A stretch of 64,000 nucleotides of DNA from Globodera rostochiensis (GCA_018350325.1 JAEVLN010000030.1:496001-560000); one strand, 5' to 3'. Counted from the stretch's first letter, positions 9,688 to 19,562 are shown. The notes: generated by a model from the letters alone, not told the origin. Program-made: numbers and translations.

Positions 9688-10081
9688 GGCGTAGCCAGAG
9701 CTTTTTTTCGGGGGGGGGGGAGGCTAATTTGAAAAAAAGCCAATCCTTAGGGGTGCTTTTTTGGGTTTTATTACATTTTTCTAAGCAATTTTTCAACAAA
9801 AAAAAAAAAAAAATCAATTTTCAGTAAATTTTTTAGAATTTTAAAGGTTGAAAAGTTTCGAAATTTTGCCGATTTTCAAAAATGCAAGTTTTTTTGAGGG
9901 AGGAGGGGTCGGATAGACGCCGCCGGAGAAAAATTTTAAAATTTTTGACCTAATTTGTTAAGGAAATTTGTCCAAAAATTATAAAATTTTGCAAAAGAAA
10001 ACGGTCCCCCCTTTGGAGTTCTCTCAAAAAAATTTTCGGGGGGCTGTACCCCCCCCCCCCCCTACCCCCCGACTACGCCCA
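9688..10081. mobile_element. GGGCGTAGCC-TIR MITE at left edge of inverted duplication
   Basis: Starts GGGCGTAGCCAGAGC, followed by a G-run, and ends in a C-run with CCCCGACTACGCCC. The interior holds TTAGGGGTGCTTTTTTGGG and a GACGCCGCCGGAG module. The same element, inverted, is at 30,290-30,661; others lie at 31,645-32,080 and 42,537-42,822, with fragments at 10,743-10,800 and 19,563-19,760. Non-autonomous; no transposase inside. Confidence 0.75.
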
Positions 10082-10742
10082 CGGTGCCTAAAAAACCTAA
10101 AATTAAAGGAGTCAAGCGACGCTTTTGTACACCGAGTCTAAGCGAAAGAGCGCGACAGAACTTCAAGCGAAAGCCTTCGGCAAGCGGAAAAGAGAGCCAT
10201 CCGACGGCGAAGATGACGACAATGGCAGGCTGAACAAAGCGCGTTTTCCGAGCAAACAGAAATGCCAGGTTTGGGCATAAAGCATTCTTATTTTTGGCAC
10301 ATTTGTTAAGAAATCGAGGTCCCCCCCCCCCTCCGGGGTGCCAGACAATTCGGCACTGGGACTCAGAGTTAGGTTGTAAAAGTTATAAACGCGAATATCC
10401 AATTTTTTTAACATTTAATATAAATTATGAAAAAAATATTTCATTTTTCAATATCGAGTTGTACTCGCGCCCGTTCCTTTATGAAAGAGCTAAAACTCTT
10501 TTGTGTGACTTAGAATCCAAAAGCCCTAATGCCTTGGAGGCCTTCTAAAAAAGTGGTTCATGCGGAGGTGCGCAATTCCGTACTTTCGAGTGAAGACCAT
10601 CGAAATTATGTGGCAATTCTTCAAAATATGCTGAAATCAGAGCCAACTTTTCGCTTTGAACATGACATGAAAAAGATAAAGGTATGCTCAAAACTTATTT
10701 TTTAAACGATTAAATTTGGTTATTCAAATCTGTCCACCTCCT

Positions 10743-11110
10743 CCACCACGGCCATAGCCAGGGGGGCCGAGGAGGCTCCCCCCCCCCCCCCCCGAAATGT
10801 TTTTGAGAAAAAATCCATAGGGGGGAGACGGGACGGGACCTTTTTGTCTTGCAAAAAAATGAATCATATTTGGACCAAAATTACCGTTTTTCTGCAATTT
10901 TTTTAACAAAAAAAAAGTAAAAAAAAAAAAAATTTACCGAAAATCGAGCATTTTTTTGTCCGAAAAATTGCTTAAGAAAAATGCACGAAAACCCAAAATG
11001 CACCCCTAAAATCCAACTTTTTGCGGGAAACATTCTTTAACAAAAATGCAATAAAAACGGAAAAAAGCACCCCCTAAGAGAATGGACTTTTTTTTTTTGG
11101 CTTGGCCCCC
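10743..11110. mobile_element. Repeat insertion replacing ICE2 exons in the left arm
   Basis: Begins GGCCATAGCCAGGGGGGCC with C-runs and continues with low-complexity AAAATGCA/CACCCCTAA words typical of the GGGCGTAGCC MITE family. It occupies the place of two ICE2 exons present in the right arm. A CCCCCCTGAAATTTTC end at about 11,105 resembles the family's other side. Confidence 0.55.
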
Positions 11111-11387
11111 CTGAAATTTTCTTGTCTCAATCTGCTGTGCTGCTATATCGTACAAATAAAGTAATAATTAATCACTAATTTTGTAATTGTCGTTATAGTT
11201 GCCGATAACTGCCGACAATGACTTGAGAAACTTTGCAATTCAAAATGACATCGAATTTGTGATGGATGGAAGCACTTTGGGTCATTTGTTGTCAGCTCCT
11301 TATGGCCATAAACCCCAAATTTCGTATGCTTACCGCGTCAGCGTGCAATTGGAATTTAGGGGAGGTCAGTCAGTGTAAAATATTTTG

Positions 11388-11845
11388 GATGGTGTCCGTA
11401 CCTTTTGCCAATCCATCAAAAACTTATATTTCGATCAATTTCGAACCCCGGACTCGAATTCGAAGGGTTTTCGGAATTTGTTATATTTCGATCAATTTCG
11501 AACCCCGGACTCGAATTCGAAGGGTTTTCGGAATTTGTTATATTTCGATCAATTTCGAACCCCGGACTCGATATTTCGATCAATTTCGAACCCCGGACTC
11601 GAATTCGAAGGGTTTTCGGAATTTGTTATATTTCGATCAACTTCGAACCCCGGACTCGAATTCGAAGGGTTTTCGGAATTTGTTATATTTCGATCAATTT
11701 CGAACCCCGGACTCGAATTCGAAGGGTTTTCGGAATTTGTTATATTTCGATCAATTTCGGACTCGAATTCGAAGGGTTTTCGGAATTTGTTGACCTCAAA
11801 ATCATTCAAAAAACGTAACGTTGCCAAAACGCACCGGAGGCAAAA
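11388..11845. mobile_element. GTCCGTACGTTTTGCC-type MITE with 57-bp internal expansion
   Basis: Opens with GGTGTCCGTACCTTTTGCC and closes near ACGTTGCCAAAACGCACCGG. It sits in ICE2 intron 5, the same intron that carries the 28,027-28,262 element in the other arm, so the insertion predates the duplication. Here the core unit (TTATATTTCGATCAATTTCG followed by AACCCCGGACTCGAATTCGA) is repeated about six times with a 57-bp period, with one shortened unit near 11,570 and one near 11,750. The right arm has a single unit. Confidence 0.82.
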
Positions 11846-12639
11846 CGTAACAGGGGTGGCAAAAAGTAGTGTAACCGTCTCGGATTTTTGCTTGTTTTTA
11901 CAAATGTTGATCAACAGAAAAAAACTGATTGGATGTTTAGGAAAGATGAGAAGAGTTTGCTCCGTGTTTCCACCGATCATCGCGTCTCGAATGCATCGCC
12001 CTTTCGTCGCTCGCGAATATTTCAAATGGGCTATCAAATTGGCATTGAGGAAGAACAGGGAACAAAAAACGGATGATGAAATTGGACAAAAAAAGAAGTT
12101 CAAAACGGATGAATCGTCGGCGGAGTCGCTGTTGAACGAACTTCAACTTGGACAAATCGGAAAGACGGCGTCCGGCGGGTCTTCTTCTTCGGCCGATGTG
12201 GTGGGCAAACGGTACGCAATCGTCACATTTGATGGTGGTGATCAACAACAACAATCGGAATTTGATCAGCAGCATCGCGTGCTGATCCGAACCGGTGTAC
12301 ACGGAACAGAGGACGACGGCACACGTGATGTTGTCTCGCTGGCTGTCCGACCCGAATTTTTGCCTGAACTTGCTGCGGAGGTAATTAGAAAAAAGTTGGA
12401 TTAATGAAGCCATTTAAATACATTAAAGAAAATATCGCCTGAGGAAACACTCATGGACGTGGTCACTGCAACGCTGAAAGGTTCCCAGGAGCACATCACT
12501 CTTCGCGTGCACTTTGATGAACATTTGCATCAGCTTCACCTGATGCAAATTGACAGAAAGAACGCTTCCGATTTGTCCAGGCTTAGCCAGGAGAGCCGTA
12601 AGCTGTCAGTTTTCTTGCTAATTGCCTAACTTGATTAAG

Positions 12640-12740
12640 TGATGCACGAGAGTCTCGACTCGAGAAAAGTCTCGGGTTTTTTGGGTCTCGGGGTCAAGTC
12701 TCGGTATCGAGTCTCGGTAAATTTTGTGCATCACTATTGA
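12640..12740. repeat. TCTCGG/GATGCACGAG repeat element
   Basis: Flanked by GTGATGCACGAGA and its complement TTGTGCATCACTA, filled with TCTCG words. Present at the equivalent intron position of the right arm (27,135-27,260), so it predates the duplication. Confidence 0.75.
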
Positions 12741-13221
12741 TTACAAATGTTATTTTAATAATGCATTTGAGGCTAGGTTTTGTGACTTAAATCAATCAAT
12801 ATTTCTAAAATGTTCTTTCAGCGATGCTCTCTCGTCCGGCCCGGTCTACGATTTTGCTTGGTTTGAACACGCTGCCAAAATGAAGCCAGTGTTTTCCCAT
12901 GCGCCCATCGAGGATTACTGGAACGGCATTGATCCTCATTATCCGCTCCAATGGCACATTGTACGAGGCCAAATCCCGGGTGCATTGTTTCCCAGAAATC
13001 AAAGGATTTGAGTGGTGGGAGCTGATGTTTTTTTGAAAAAGATCTGCTACATGATTTTTGCTCAATTATTTTGGACTTTAACAAATGCAATCATAAATAT
13101 TATTTATTATCTATTTTTTGTTGAGTGCAATTATAAATATTATTTATTTTCTATTTTTTGTTGCATTTTAGCATTATTTCAAAATGCGTATCGTATACGC
13201 TGTTTCCATCCATTATTTCCC

Positions 13222-13740
13222 TTCAACCTCAATTGCCTCAGCACACAACCAATTTGAAAAAGGAAAAACATGGTCCAGATCAGGGCTGTGTCCAACCTAA
13301 AAAAGTTGAAATCGAAAATCGTAACAAAAATAGGTATTCGAAATCGAAAAACGCCGAAAATCGCCAGTTTTTTTTATGTGATTAAAAAAATATTTAAAAT
13401 AATTTATTTAATAAAATATTGTTTGAAAGGTTGTCATTTTTTGCTTCAGCAGCCATTCTTACAAATTAGGCTTATTTTAAGCGTTGGGGAGGGGGGTGGG
13501 GGGTCGGCGCGGTGCCGAGGCGCGGGCGCCGAAATAAAATCGAAAATTTATTAATTTTGAATATTTGGCGTAATGTTCTTCAACTTTTCATTAAAATAAT
13601 TGGGAATTTTCTTAAAAGAACCTCATTTTCAATTTTTTTAAGGCAAAATAGCATCACATTTCTGCAAATTTAGTTGCATATCTGTTAACAAATAGAGTCA
13701 AAAATTCGAAATTCTTCTCGGGGGCGCCTATCGGCACCGC
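13222..13740. other. No gene seen (start of the spacer)
   Basis: Low-complexity AAATCGAAAA words at 13,300-13,370, then a GGGGAGGGGGGTGGGG run and GGCGCGGTGCCGAGGCG palindrome at 13,485-13,530. No exon supported. Confidence 0.4.
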
Positions 13741-13751
13741 CGACGGTGACA

Positions 13752-14672
13752 CATCATTTCAGATCCAGTCTTTTCGTCACCGTCAATCCGTCACCAGCAT
13801 TTCGTCACCGTCATTTCGTCACTTCATTTCGTCACCACAAAATTTAAATGTATGGCGTAAAGCTATTCTTTCTACACATGAATATCGATAAAATAAATAT
13901 CCTTTTAAATATGTAATGCAAATAAGATAACTGAAAATTTTGTAATAAAGCGCTCACAGCTCAGAGTCTAATTTATGTTTAAAGTATTAACAACCTAAAA
14001 ATTGAATTGTAAAACTTCCAAAACAAAGAGTAGCGGAAAGTTTCCGTCTGTTATTCGTAAACACGTTTGTTTTAATGGTGTTGCTCTTCGGTCGGATCGT
14101 TTATTTCTTTGTTGAATTGAGAGTTACCTAATTATCATATCGCCCTTTACGAAGCAGAAATCATCGGCGGATGATAACATTAATTTTGAGGAGGGAGAAT
14201 TGTCTTCTTCGATGGACTCAAGTGGTGGAGATGGGGCACAAAATCCTGGTGAAAATGCTGCTGAAGTGCATGGGGAACAGATTCAATTCTTCGAGACAAC
14301 ATCCAACAGAGGAAAAACTCTTTTAACACGTGACGGCTTTGACCACCAATTTGATAAAAATTCAAAAACAGCGGAGGGAATTGAATTTTGGAAATGCCCG
14401 AAGGCTAGTTGGATTCTTTTGTGAACATATTCATCTTCCTTTCTTAGAGAGACGCTTGGGCAATTTCCTATTGTAAATTATTTTTTTCAGTTTTACGTTT
14501 TTTAAAAACTAATTTTGGTGACGAAACAATTTTAGATTACATAATAATTTTTCGAAATTTTATTTTACGCCATACATTTAAATTTTGTGGTGACGAAATG
14601 AAGTGACGAAATGACGGTGAAGAAATGCTGGTGACGAATTGACGGTGACGAAAAGACTGGATCTGAAACGAC
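13752..14672. mobile_element. MULE-like TIR element, internally deleted
   Basis: The left end (TCAGATCCAGTCTTTTCGTC followed by iterated CACCGTCA/CATTTCGTCAC words, reaching ATTTAAATGTATGGCGTAAA at 13,860) is repeated inverted at 14,563-14,672 (TTTACGCCATACATTTAAAT ... GACTGGATCTGA). The terminal repeats are about 110 bp. The interior carries a FLYWCH-type exon (14,158-14,423). Long TIRs plus a FLYWCH domain point to a Mutator-like transposon in which most of the transposase has been lost. Confidence 0.72.
14158..14423 (+). CDS. FLYWCH-type zinc-finger exon of a MULE-like transposon
   Basis: An open frame after the acceptor-like GAAGCAG encodes an acidic, Ser-rich leader and then IQFFETTSNRGKTLLTRDGF, followed by DHQFDKNSKTAEGIEFWKCP. 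This fits the first half of a FLYWCH finger (F..T.RGKxxLxxDGyxY.....k.....yWkC.k). A normal finger continues to a second Cys-x-H pair; here the frame stops 11 residues after WKCPK. FLYWCH fingers often sit at the N-terminus of MULE transposases in nematodes. It lies centrally between the 110-bp terminal repeats. A partial, probably non-functional gene. Confidence 0.6.
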
Positions 14673-14823
14673 GCGCGAAAAAACCATGATTTAAGCAAAA
14701 TGAGGTTTTTGGTCATAAATGAGGTTTTTTTGCTTACTAAATGAGGCTTTTGAAAATTTTCATCTGCGAGCCCTGAATATTATTTATTTTCTGTTTTTTG
14801 TTGAGTGCAATTATAAATATTAT

Positions 14824-15050
14824 TAGGGTAGGACGAGACCTGGACCAGTACAAATGGTCAATTTTTCCCATTTTGGTACTGAAATTTTGGTCCTGGTTTT
14901 TCAAAATTCCTTTAAAATCCCCTTATAATGGTCCCGGTTTTTTACCAAGCATTTTTTTCTTGTTTTTGTCCAGTAGTCCCGGTTTTTTTTTTGAACGGGA
15001 ACAAATTTATTCCCGGTTGCCAAAAGTCCCGGTCCCGTCCTACTCTAGTT
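14824..15050. mobile_element. Short TIR element, GTAGGACGAGACC type
   Basis: TAGGGTAGGACGAGACCTGG at the left is mirrored by GGTCCCGTCCTACTCTAG at the right. The interior has iterated CCCGGTTTTT words. A related end (GTAGGACGGGACCGGGACG) is at 33,438. Preceded at 14,775-14,825 by a copy of the ATTATTTATTTTCTGTTTTT sequence that also occurs at 13,090-13,160. Confidence 0.6.
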
Positions 15051-15134
15051 CATACGGACCAAACCCAATATTGAATAAAATATATATCAATCGACTCCTC
15101 TCGGTCTGCAATGTATGAAATGAAACTTGGTGTA

Positions 15135-15262
15135 GAGCCCGATAAAAAAAATTTCCGAGAACGGGGTTTTCAAAAAGAACGGGACGGGAATCCCGTCTTT
15201 TTCCCGTTCCCGTAGAAATCCCGTTCAATTTTTAACGGGAATCCCGCGGGAACGGGAAAATT
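15135..15262. repeat. Iterated CCCGTTCCCG palindrome
   Basis: GAACGGGACGGGAATCCCGT and TTCCCGTTCCCG words form a strong hairpin. It is followed by an unrelated GCACGCGCTTCGCGCGTGC perfect palindrome at 15,333-15,351. Confidence 0.7.
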
Positions 15263-15932
15263 TTGAAAATTTTTAAACTAAGAATTTTTCGAAATTTTTT
15301 TTGGCGGGCACTTAAGTTAATCTGTTAATATTAGGCACGCGCTTCGCGCGTGCAATATTAATAGTTTTAGCGGTTTTGATGAAAATGATTTTCACATAGA
15401 CATTTTTGACTACCACTTAATTCCCTACCCCTCCCAGGGTCCTGTTTTGTCTTCTATTAATAATTGTCTGCGGAGAAAGGGGTTTCATTTTTACTTTTGG
15501 AGCTGAAGTGTGTCCATTTTACAATTTTTTCCTTAATTTTCAAGTTTTTAAACCGGTTCAAAAACGGATTTAAATTTTAATTTTGATTTGATTGAGTGTG
15601 GAAGCCGAACAAGAAGCTTAAAATGGTTCATTTTTAATAGAATTGCTTTTTTTTTGCAGAAACCGAAAATCAAAAAATTGTAAAAAACAAAATTCCGGAC
15701 CACGAATGCCCTCCGCCTTGGCCATCGTTGATGGCAAATTGTATTGTTCAGGCCGTACAGGCTTGTTGAACTCGTCGGTGGACGAAATGGCGCAACATAT
15801 CGCCGTGTACTGCGAGTCGAACAGACTTCGAGGCGGCTCCAACGGCACAAGTGGAGGCTAGAAACTAAACAAAAAATGTTTAAAAGGATTAAATTAATAT
15901 TTATTAACTTAATTAAGTTAAAATTAATTAGG
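15263..15932. other. Possible coding exon only, unassigned
   Basis: At 15,660-15,861 both strands are open and GC-richer. The plus strand, after a TTTTTTTTGCAG acceptor, can read ALAIVDGKLYCSGRTGLL and SSVDEMAQHIAVYCESN before a stop; the minus strand can read YTAICCAISSTDEFNKPVRP. I could not decide the strand or find a family. Confidence 0.3.
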
Positions 15933-16576
15933 TAATACTGCAGTTTATCCCCCCCATTTTTGAAAAAAATACAAACATTTTTAAAAGTCATGTAAAACAT
16001 GTTTCCAGGGGTTTTCGGGGTCACTGATCACGATTCTGACATTTATTTTACCCAATTCCGAACCCCGAACCCGAATTCGAACAATTTTTCGAAAAAAAAT
16101 ATTTTTTTAAAATTAACATTTATTGACCAAAATGGTGCACGAAATGGCCATTCGTTGTGAGCCGTTCACTGGCTAATTCAAATTCTGCTGGCTTTTGTCC
16201 ATCTCATCTACATTTTTAACGCCTTAAGAATTGCTGAATTTCTCTGGCGAAAGCGATTTGGTGATGATGCATTTTATGAATTGTGGGATCATATTCGTCA
16301 CATTTATCCATGTGAATAGTTTTTTTTTATCATGTGAATCCCTGCTGTTATTTTTCTATTTCGTGCATTTGAATCCATTTTGGTCAATAAATGTTAATTT
16401 TAAAAAAATATTTTTTTCGAAAAATTGTTCGAATTCGGGTTCGGGTTTCGGAATTGGGTAAAATAAATGTCAGAATCGTGATCAGTGACCCCGAAAACCC
16501 CCGGAAACATGTTTACATGACTTTTAAAAATGTTTTGTATTTTTTTCAAAAATGGGGGGGATAAACTGCAGTATTA
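15933..16576. mobile_element. Foldback element, AATACTGCAG TIR, about 200-bp arms
   Basis: TAATACTGCAGTTTATCCCC at the left and its complement GGGGATAAACTGCAGTATTA at the right are the ends of roughly 200-bp inverted arms. Each arm contains the GAACCCCGAACCCGAATTCG core. A unique 235-base centre (16,136-16,370) has no supported gene. Confidence 0.9.
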
Positions 16577-17158
16577 GCATTAATTAAATAAAAATTGGCC
16601 GATTATCTACCAATTTCGTCGTAATTTTTGTCAATCGGACCTTTTGTCATTTTCCCCGTTACACTCCCCACTATACAACTTTTTCTTAGCGTAGGGAAAC
16701 TAAGGCGAAATCATCGCTAGTAATTTTTGGACCAATTTTCTTAACAAATTGTCATCAAAAATCAAAAAAATTTTCCTAAAAAGCATCAAAAATTACCGTA
16801 AATTGAGTCAAATTCCAAAATTTTCTCGGCGCCGCTTATCGACACCGTCGACCCACCCGCCCCTGCTTAAAAAGTAGTTAAAAAAATGTACGCCGCTCAG
16901 TTGGCTTGCCATTTGTGCGCCAGCGCTCTGCGGTACAACACCTTCACGTGAAATCTCGGCGAAAATTTTGATGAAATTTCTTAGCAAAAATGCCGAAATT
17001 TTTCCCGTAGGCGCCTGTCGGCACCGCCGGGCTCTCCTTCCCAGAAAAATTTTAGAGGCGCATTTTTGGTTTGAAAAGAGAACGAATCGGGGGGGGGGGC
17101 GGAAGAATCGCCTTTAAACATTTGGCATAAAATATCCTTTCTTTAAAAATTCTTATTT
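16577..17158. other. No gene seen
   Basis: Contains three CGGCGCCGC..ATCG..CACCG modules (16,828, 17,010 and a weaker one) and a G-run at 17,090. A C-run/AG-rich mix without supported exons. Confidence 0.4.
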
Positions 17159-17165
17159 AGTTTAC

Positions 17166-17914
17166 CTTCTTCACCTGCGATATTCATGACGGCCAACGCA
17201 GCTTCGGAGGCTGCCGCAATCAGCGCGTCCATGCGCTCCCGGAGCAGTGCCGGTGTTTGGTCAGCCGCCGCCAGCAGTCGCCACTCGACGCTGATTCGAA
17301 CAATCTGTTTTTGAGGTCAATGTAATTTTATGGAAAATTTCGAATTTTTGGGGTTTTGTAAAAAAAATTCTCTATTGAACCGGTCCCGGTTGAAAATCTT
17401 GGCCCCGGTTCCAGTTTTGCCACGGTCGAACCCTTTCGGCGATGTCCTCCCACTCTTCTTCGTCGCCGATATGGCCGTTGGAGTTGCCAAAGATGGCCAT
17501 TTCCACGGCCCAGCCGCCACATGTGGTTGTTAAATCGGCAGCCAATTGCCGTTGGGTCATCTGGATCGGGGTCCAGAAAAACGTGGCCCCGTCGTAGTCG
17601 CCGTCCGCGTCCGGGACGATGGTGGCCTAGGAAAAGCATTTTTGATGTTTTTTATTTTTCTTTTGGGCTAGGAAAGCCATTTTTGATGTTTTTATTTTTC
17701 TTTAATTTCAAATTTTTGGGAAATTTGGTCAAAAAATAATACTTACATAACGAAATTGCAGTCCATCTGGTTGAAACCAGAGCGGGATGGAATGGCCTAT
17801 TTCATGGTAGGCATACCGGGCCTTATTATCGGCCTGGTTGACGCGCGCCTCGCGCACTAGGCGGTTAAACTCCTTAATTTTTTTCCCCGGCGTTTTGCGG
17901 CTTTTTGCCGATTG
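17166..17914 (-). CDS. Divergent M41 (FtsH-type) zinc metalloprotease, partial gene
   Basis: Three exons in phase: 17914-17747, 17626-17432 and 17304-17166. Exon A has KIKEFNRLVREARVN and RYAYHEIGHSIPLWF, giving the HExxH zinc site (HEIGH). Exon B continues YATIVPDADGDYDGATFFW, QMTQRQLAADLTTTCGGWA, VEMAIFGN and GDEEEWEDIAER. This parallels FtsH M41 domains (YHEAGHA..VTIIPRG..GG.AAE..FG..GA.nDl..AT..A), and the Asp of GDEEEW sits where the third zinc ligand is expected. Exon C (LLAAADQTPALLRERMDALI) is Ala/Leu-rich and helical. FtsH-type enzymes are membrane AAA proteases of mitochondria; no AAA ATPase module was found here, so the gene is either truncated, continues upstream unrecognised, or encodes a protease domain alone. 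Exons B and C are duplicated inverted at 18.4-18.9 kb. Confidence 0.6.
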
Positions 17915-18096
17915 CTGACAAAAAATAATTTTTTTTGAGCTTTAAAACGGTACATTAACGTATAAGGCATGGGATACATCCAATATAGGGATAAAAAACC
18001 TTTTTTTTGTAAACTAAGTTGCCTTAAAAGGACAAAATGTCCTAGAAAAAGAAATTAAGTGGTTTTTTCTATAAAAATTTGTTTTTCCCATTTCAG

Positions 18097-18353
18097 TCCC
18101 ATCCGGTTTCAGAACGTCTTCATCGTTTCCGCTCATCGTCGACCGCGGCGTGCAAAATTGTGGAGGACGCGGACCATGCGCTGTACACAGTGACACCGTT
18201 ACAAAAAGTGTTGGACGAGTACAAAAATTCGACGTCGGCATTTGCCGTTGGAATTACAATGCGAGGTTTGCAATTTCTTTTTAAATCCAATATAAATCAC
18301 ATTTTTGTTAATTTTTATTAAAATTTTCAGTTATTCTCCGCCTTGCCTCTTGA
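18097..18353 (+). CDS. Last two exons of an unidentified gene
   Basis: Exon 18097-18265 follows a CCATTTCAG acceptor and encodes ERLHRFRSSSTAACKIVED, then HALYTVTPLQKVLDEYKNST and SAFAVGITMR, ending at a GTTTGC donor in phase 1. Joined to the acceptor at 18,330 it ends MRVILRLAS and stop. An alternative frame of the second exon reads LFSALPLEHVSRLLLLPVG and would run into the inverted M41 copy. I do not recognise the family, and no upstream exon was found because the inverted duplication begins there. Confidence 0.35.
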
Positions 18354-18419
18354 ACATGTCTCGCGTCTGCTGCTGTTGCCCGTTGGAATCAGCGAAAACA
18401 TCAAAAATGGTTTTCCTAG

Positions 18420-18897
18420 GCCACCATTGTCCCGGACGCGGACGGCGACTACGACGGGGCCACGTTTTTCTGGACCCCGATCCAGATGACCCAACGGCAA
18501 TTGGCTGCCGATTTAACAACCACATGTGGCGGCTGGGCCGTGGAAATGGCCATCTTTGGCAACTCCAACGGCCATATCGGCGACGAAGAAGAGTGGGAGG
18601 ACACCGCCGAAAGGGTTCGACCGGGGCAAAACTGGAACCGGGGCCAAGATTTTCAACCGGGACCGGTTCAATAGAGAATTTTTTTTACAAAACCCCAAAA
18701 ATTCGAAATTTTCCATAAAATTACATTGACCTCAAAAACAGATTGTTCGAATCAGCGTCGAGTGGCGACTGCTGGCGGCGGCTGACCAAACACCGGCACT
18801 GCTCCGGGAGCGCATGGACGCGCTGATTGCGGCAGCATCCGCAGCTGCGTTGGCCACCATCAACGGCCGAATGACGCAAGTGAAGAAGGTGAACTGA
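18420..18897 (+). pseudogene. Inverted copy of M41-like exons B and C
   Basis: Exons 18420-18614 and 18742-18897 copy the two downstream exons of the minus-strand M41 gene. They lack the HEIGH exon, so no zinc site can be made. Exon B is nearly identical to the original (one Ile to Thr near its end). Exon C differs at its 3' end (ATINGRMTQVKK instead of VMNIAGEE) and runs to a TGA. Intact frames in both copies suggest a recent event. Confidence 0.75.
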
Positions 18898-18953
18898 ATT
18901 ACATTTTGTAAAAGAAAATTTTATGCCAAATGGCTAAAGACGATTCTTTCCCC

Positions 18954-19200
18954 CCGGTGTCCGTACATTTTGCCAACGAACGTTTTGCCAACGGTACATT
19001 TTGCCAACCCAGCAAAAATGGTATTTTTGCCAACTTATCAAAAACTTAAATTTCGATCGATTTCGAACCCGGGACCCGAATTCGAAGGTTTTTCCAAAAT
19101 TGTTTCGGCTTCTTTTGGCTTAAAAACATTCAAAAACATGCTCAAACCAAGCCAAAAAACGCAAAGTTGGCAAAACGTAACGTTGAGCTTTCAAAAGTAA
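18954..19200. mobile_element. GTCCGTACATTTTGCC-type MITE
   Basis: Opens GGTGTCCGTACATTTTGCC, followed by iterated ACGTTTTGCCAAC words; contains CGAACCCGGGACCCGAATTC; closes with AAGTTGGCAAAACGTAACG. Same family as 11,388, 20,215, 26,405, 28,027 and 63,680. Confidence 0.75.
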
Positions 19201-19464
19201 AAGGTAAGTGTTAGGCCAAATCTCAAAAAAGTTATGGACAGTAAACATTTTTTGGGCCACAATTGGCCATATCTTTTTTGAGATTTGGCCAATGCTTAGC
19301 TTTTGTTTGCAAGCTTCTACTAATAGTTAACTTTTGAATGATATTGAAAAAAGATGTGTTTTTTTGGTTAAATTTGAAAGAACTTATCGGCCCGGAATTA
19401 ATTTTATAAGGCTGAAACCGAATCTTAACAAGAAAAAACTTTGCTCAAATTTTTAATATTACAG

Positions 19465-19517
19465 ATGGCGTTCGCCCTCTTTGCACGCCGAACGCTCTAT
19501 AAGAGCCAGTTCCGGAG
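19465..19517 (+). CDS. Possible first exon, orphan
   Basis: ATACAG|ATG then MAFALFARRTLYKSQFRR and a GTCAGT donor. It looks like a short basic leader (it could be a mitochondrial presequence) directly after a trans-splice-like acceptor. No following exon found. Weak. Confidence 0.22.
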
Positions 19518-19562
19518 GTCAGTCAAAACTAGTCAAACGTAAAAAATAATTTGAGCTCGACA

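Larger units (their letters stand above)
10110..13011 (+). pseudogene. Decayed copy of the ICE2 gene
   Basis: Counterpart of the minus-strand ICE2 gene at 26.0-30.2 kb. Retained exons: up to 10268 (basic first segment, 9 bases shorter), 10514-10681 (SSEDHRNYVAILQNML), 11199-11364, 11941-12380, 12429-12608 and 12822-13011 (ending QIPGALFPRNQRI and stop). The exons for NFINGYSFVIEIRPPP and NHQIMKSRYVIGERAFQG are replaced by repeat DNA at 10,690-11,190. The exon for the LRELCAGEYLLIHDDE motif is deleted, with a junction near 12,775. Remaining exons are open and close to the right copy, so the loss looks recent. Transcription of a shortened product is possible but it would lack the core of the conserved C-terminal domain. 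Confidence 0.82.
9688..13221 (+). repeat. Left arm of large inverted duplication
   Basis: Matches the reverse complement of 24,717-30,663, interrupted by indels. The outer edge coincides with the MITE end at 9,688. The inner edge is within TTTCCATCCATTATTTCC near 13,221, after which the two flanks diverge. Exon sequences are nearly identical between the arms and introns are moderately diverged. Confidence 0.9.
17159..18899. repeat. Small inverted duplication (arms about 490 and 500 bp)
   Basis: 17,159-17,648 and 18,397-18,899 are reverse complements over two exons and the intron of an M41-like gene. The outer limits fall near the exon C end; the inner limit is at AAAAATG(C/G)TTTTCCTAGG. The spacer of about 750 bp holds one M41 exon (left) and an unrelated exon (right). 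Confidence 0.92.

Noticed and set aside
11266..11818. Overlapping frames with a 19-residue repeat
   Set aside because: The 57-bp intronic MITE expansion is a multiple of three and stop-free; the repeat lies inside ICE2 intron 5.
11888..12413. Independent gene on the strand opposite ICE2 exon 6 (both arms)
   Set aside because: The antisense frame is a shadow of the conserved exon, without its own splice sites or family match.
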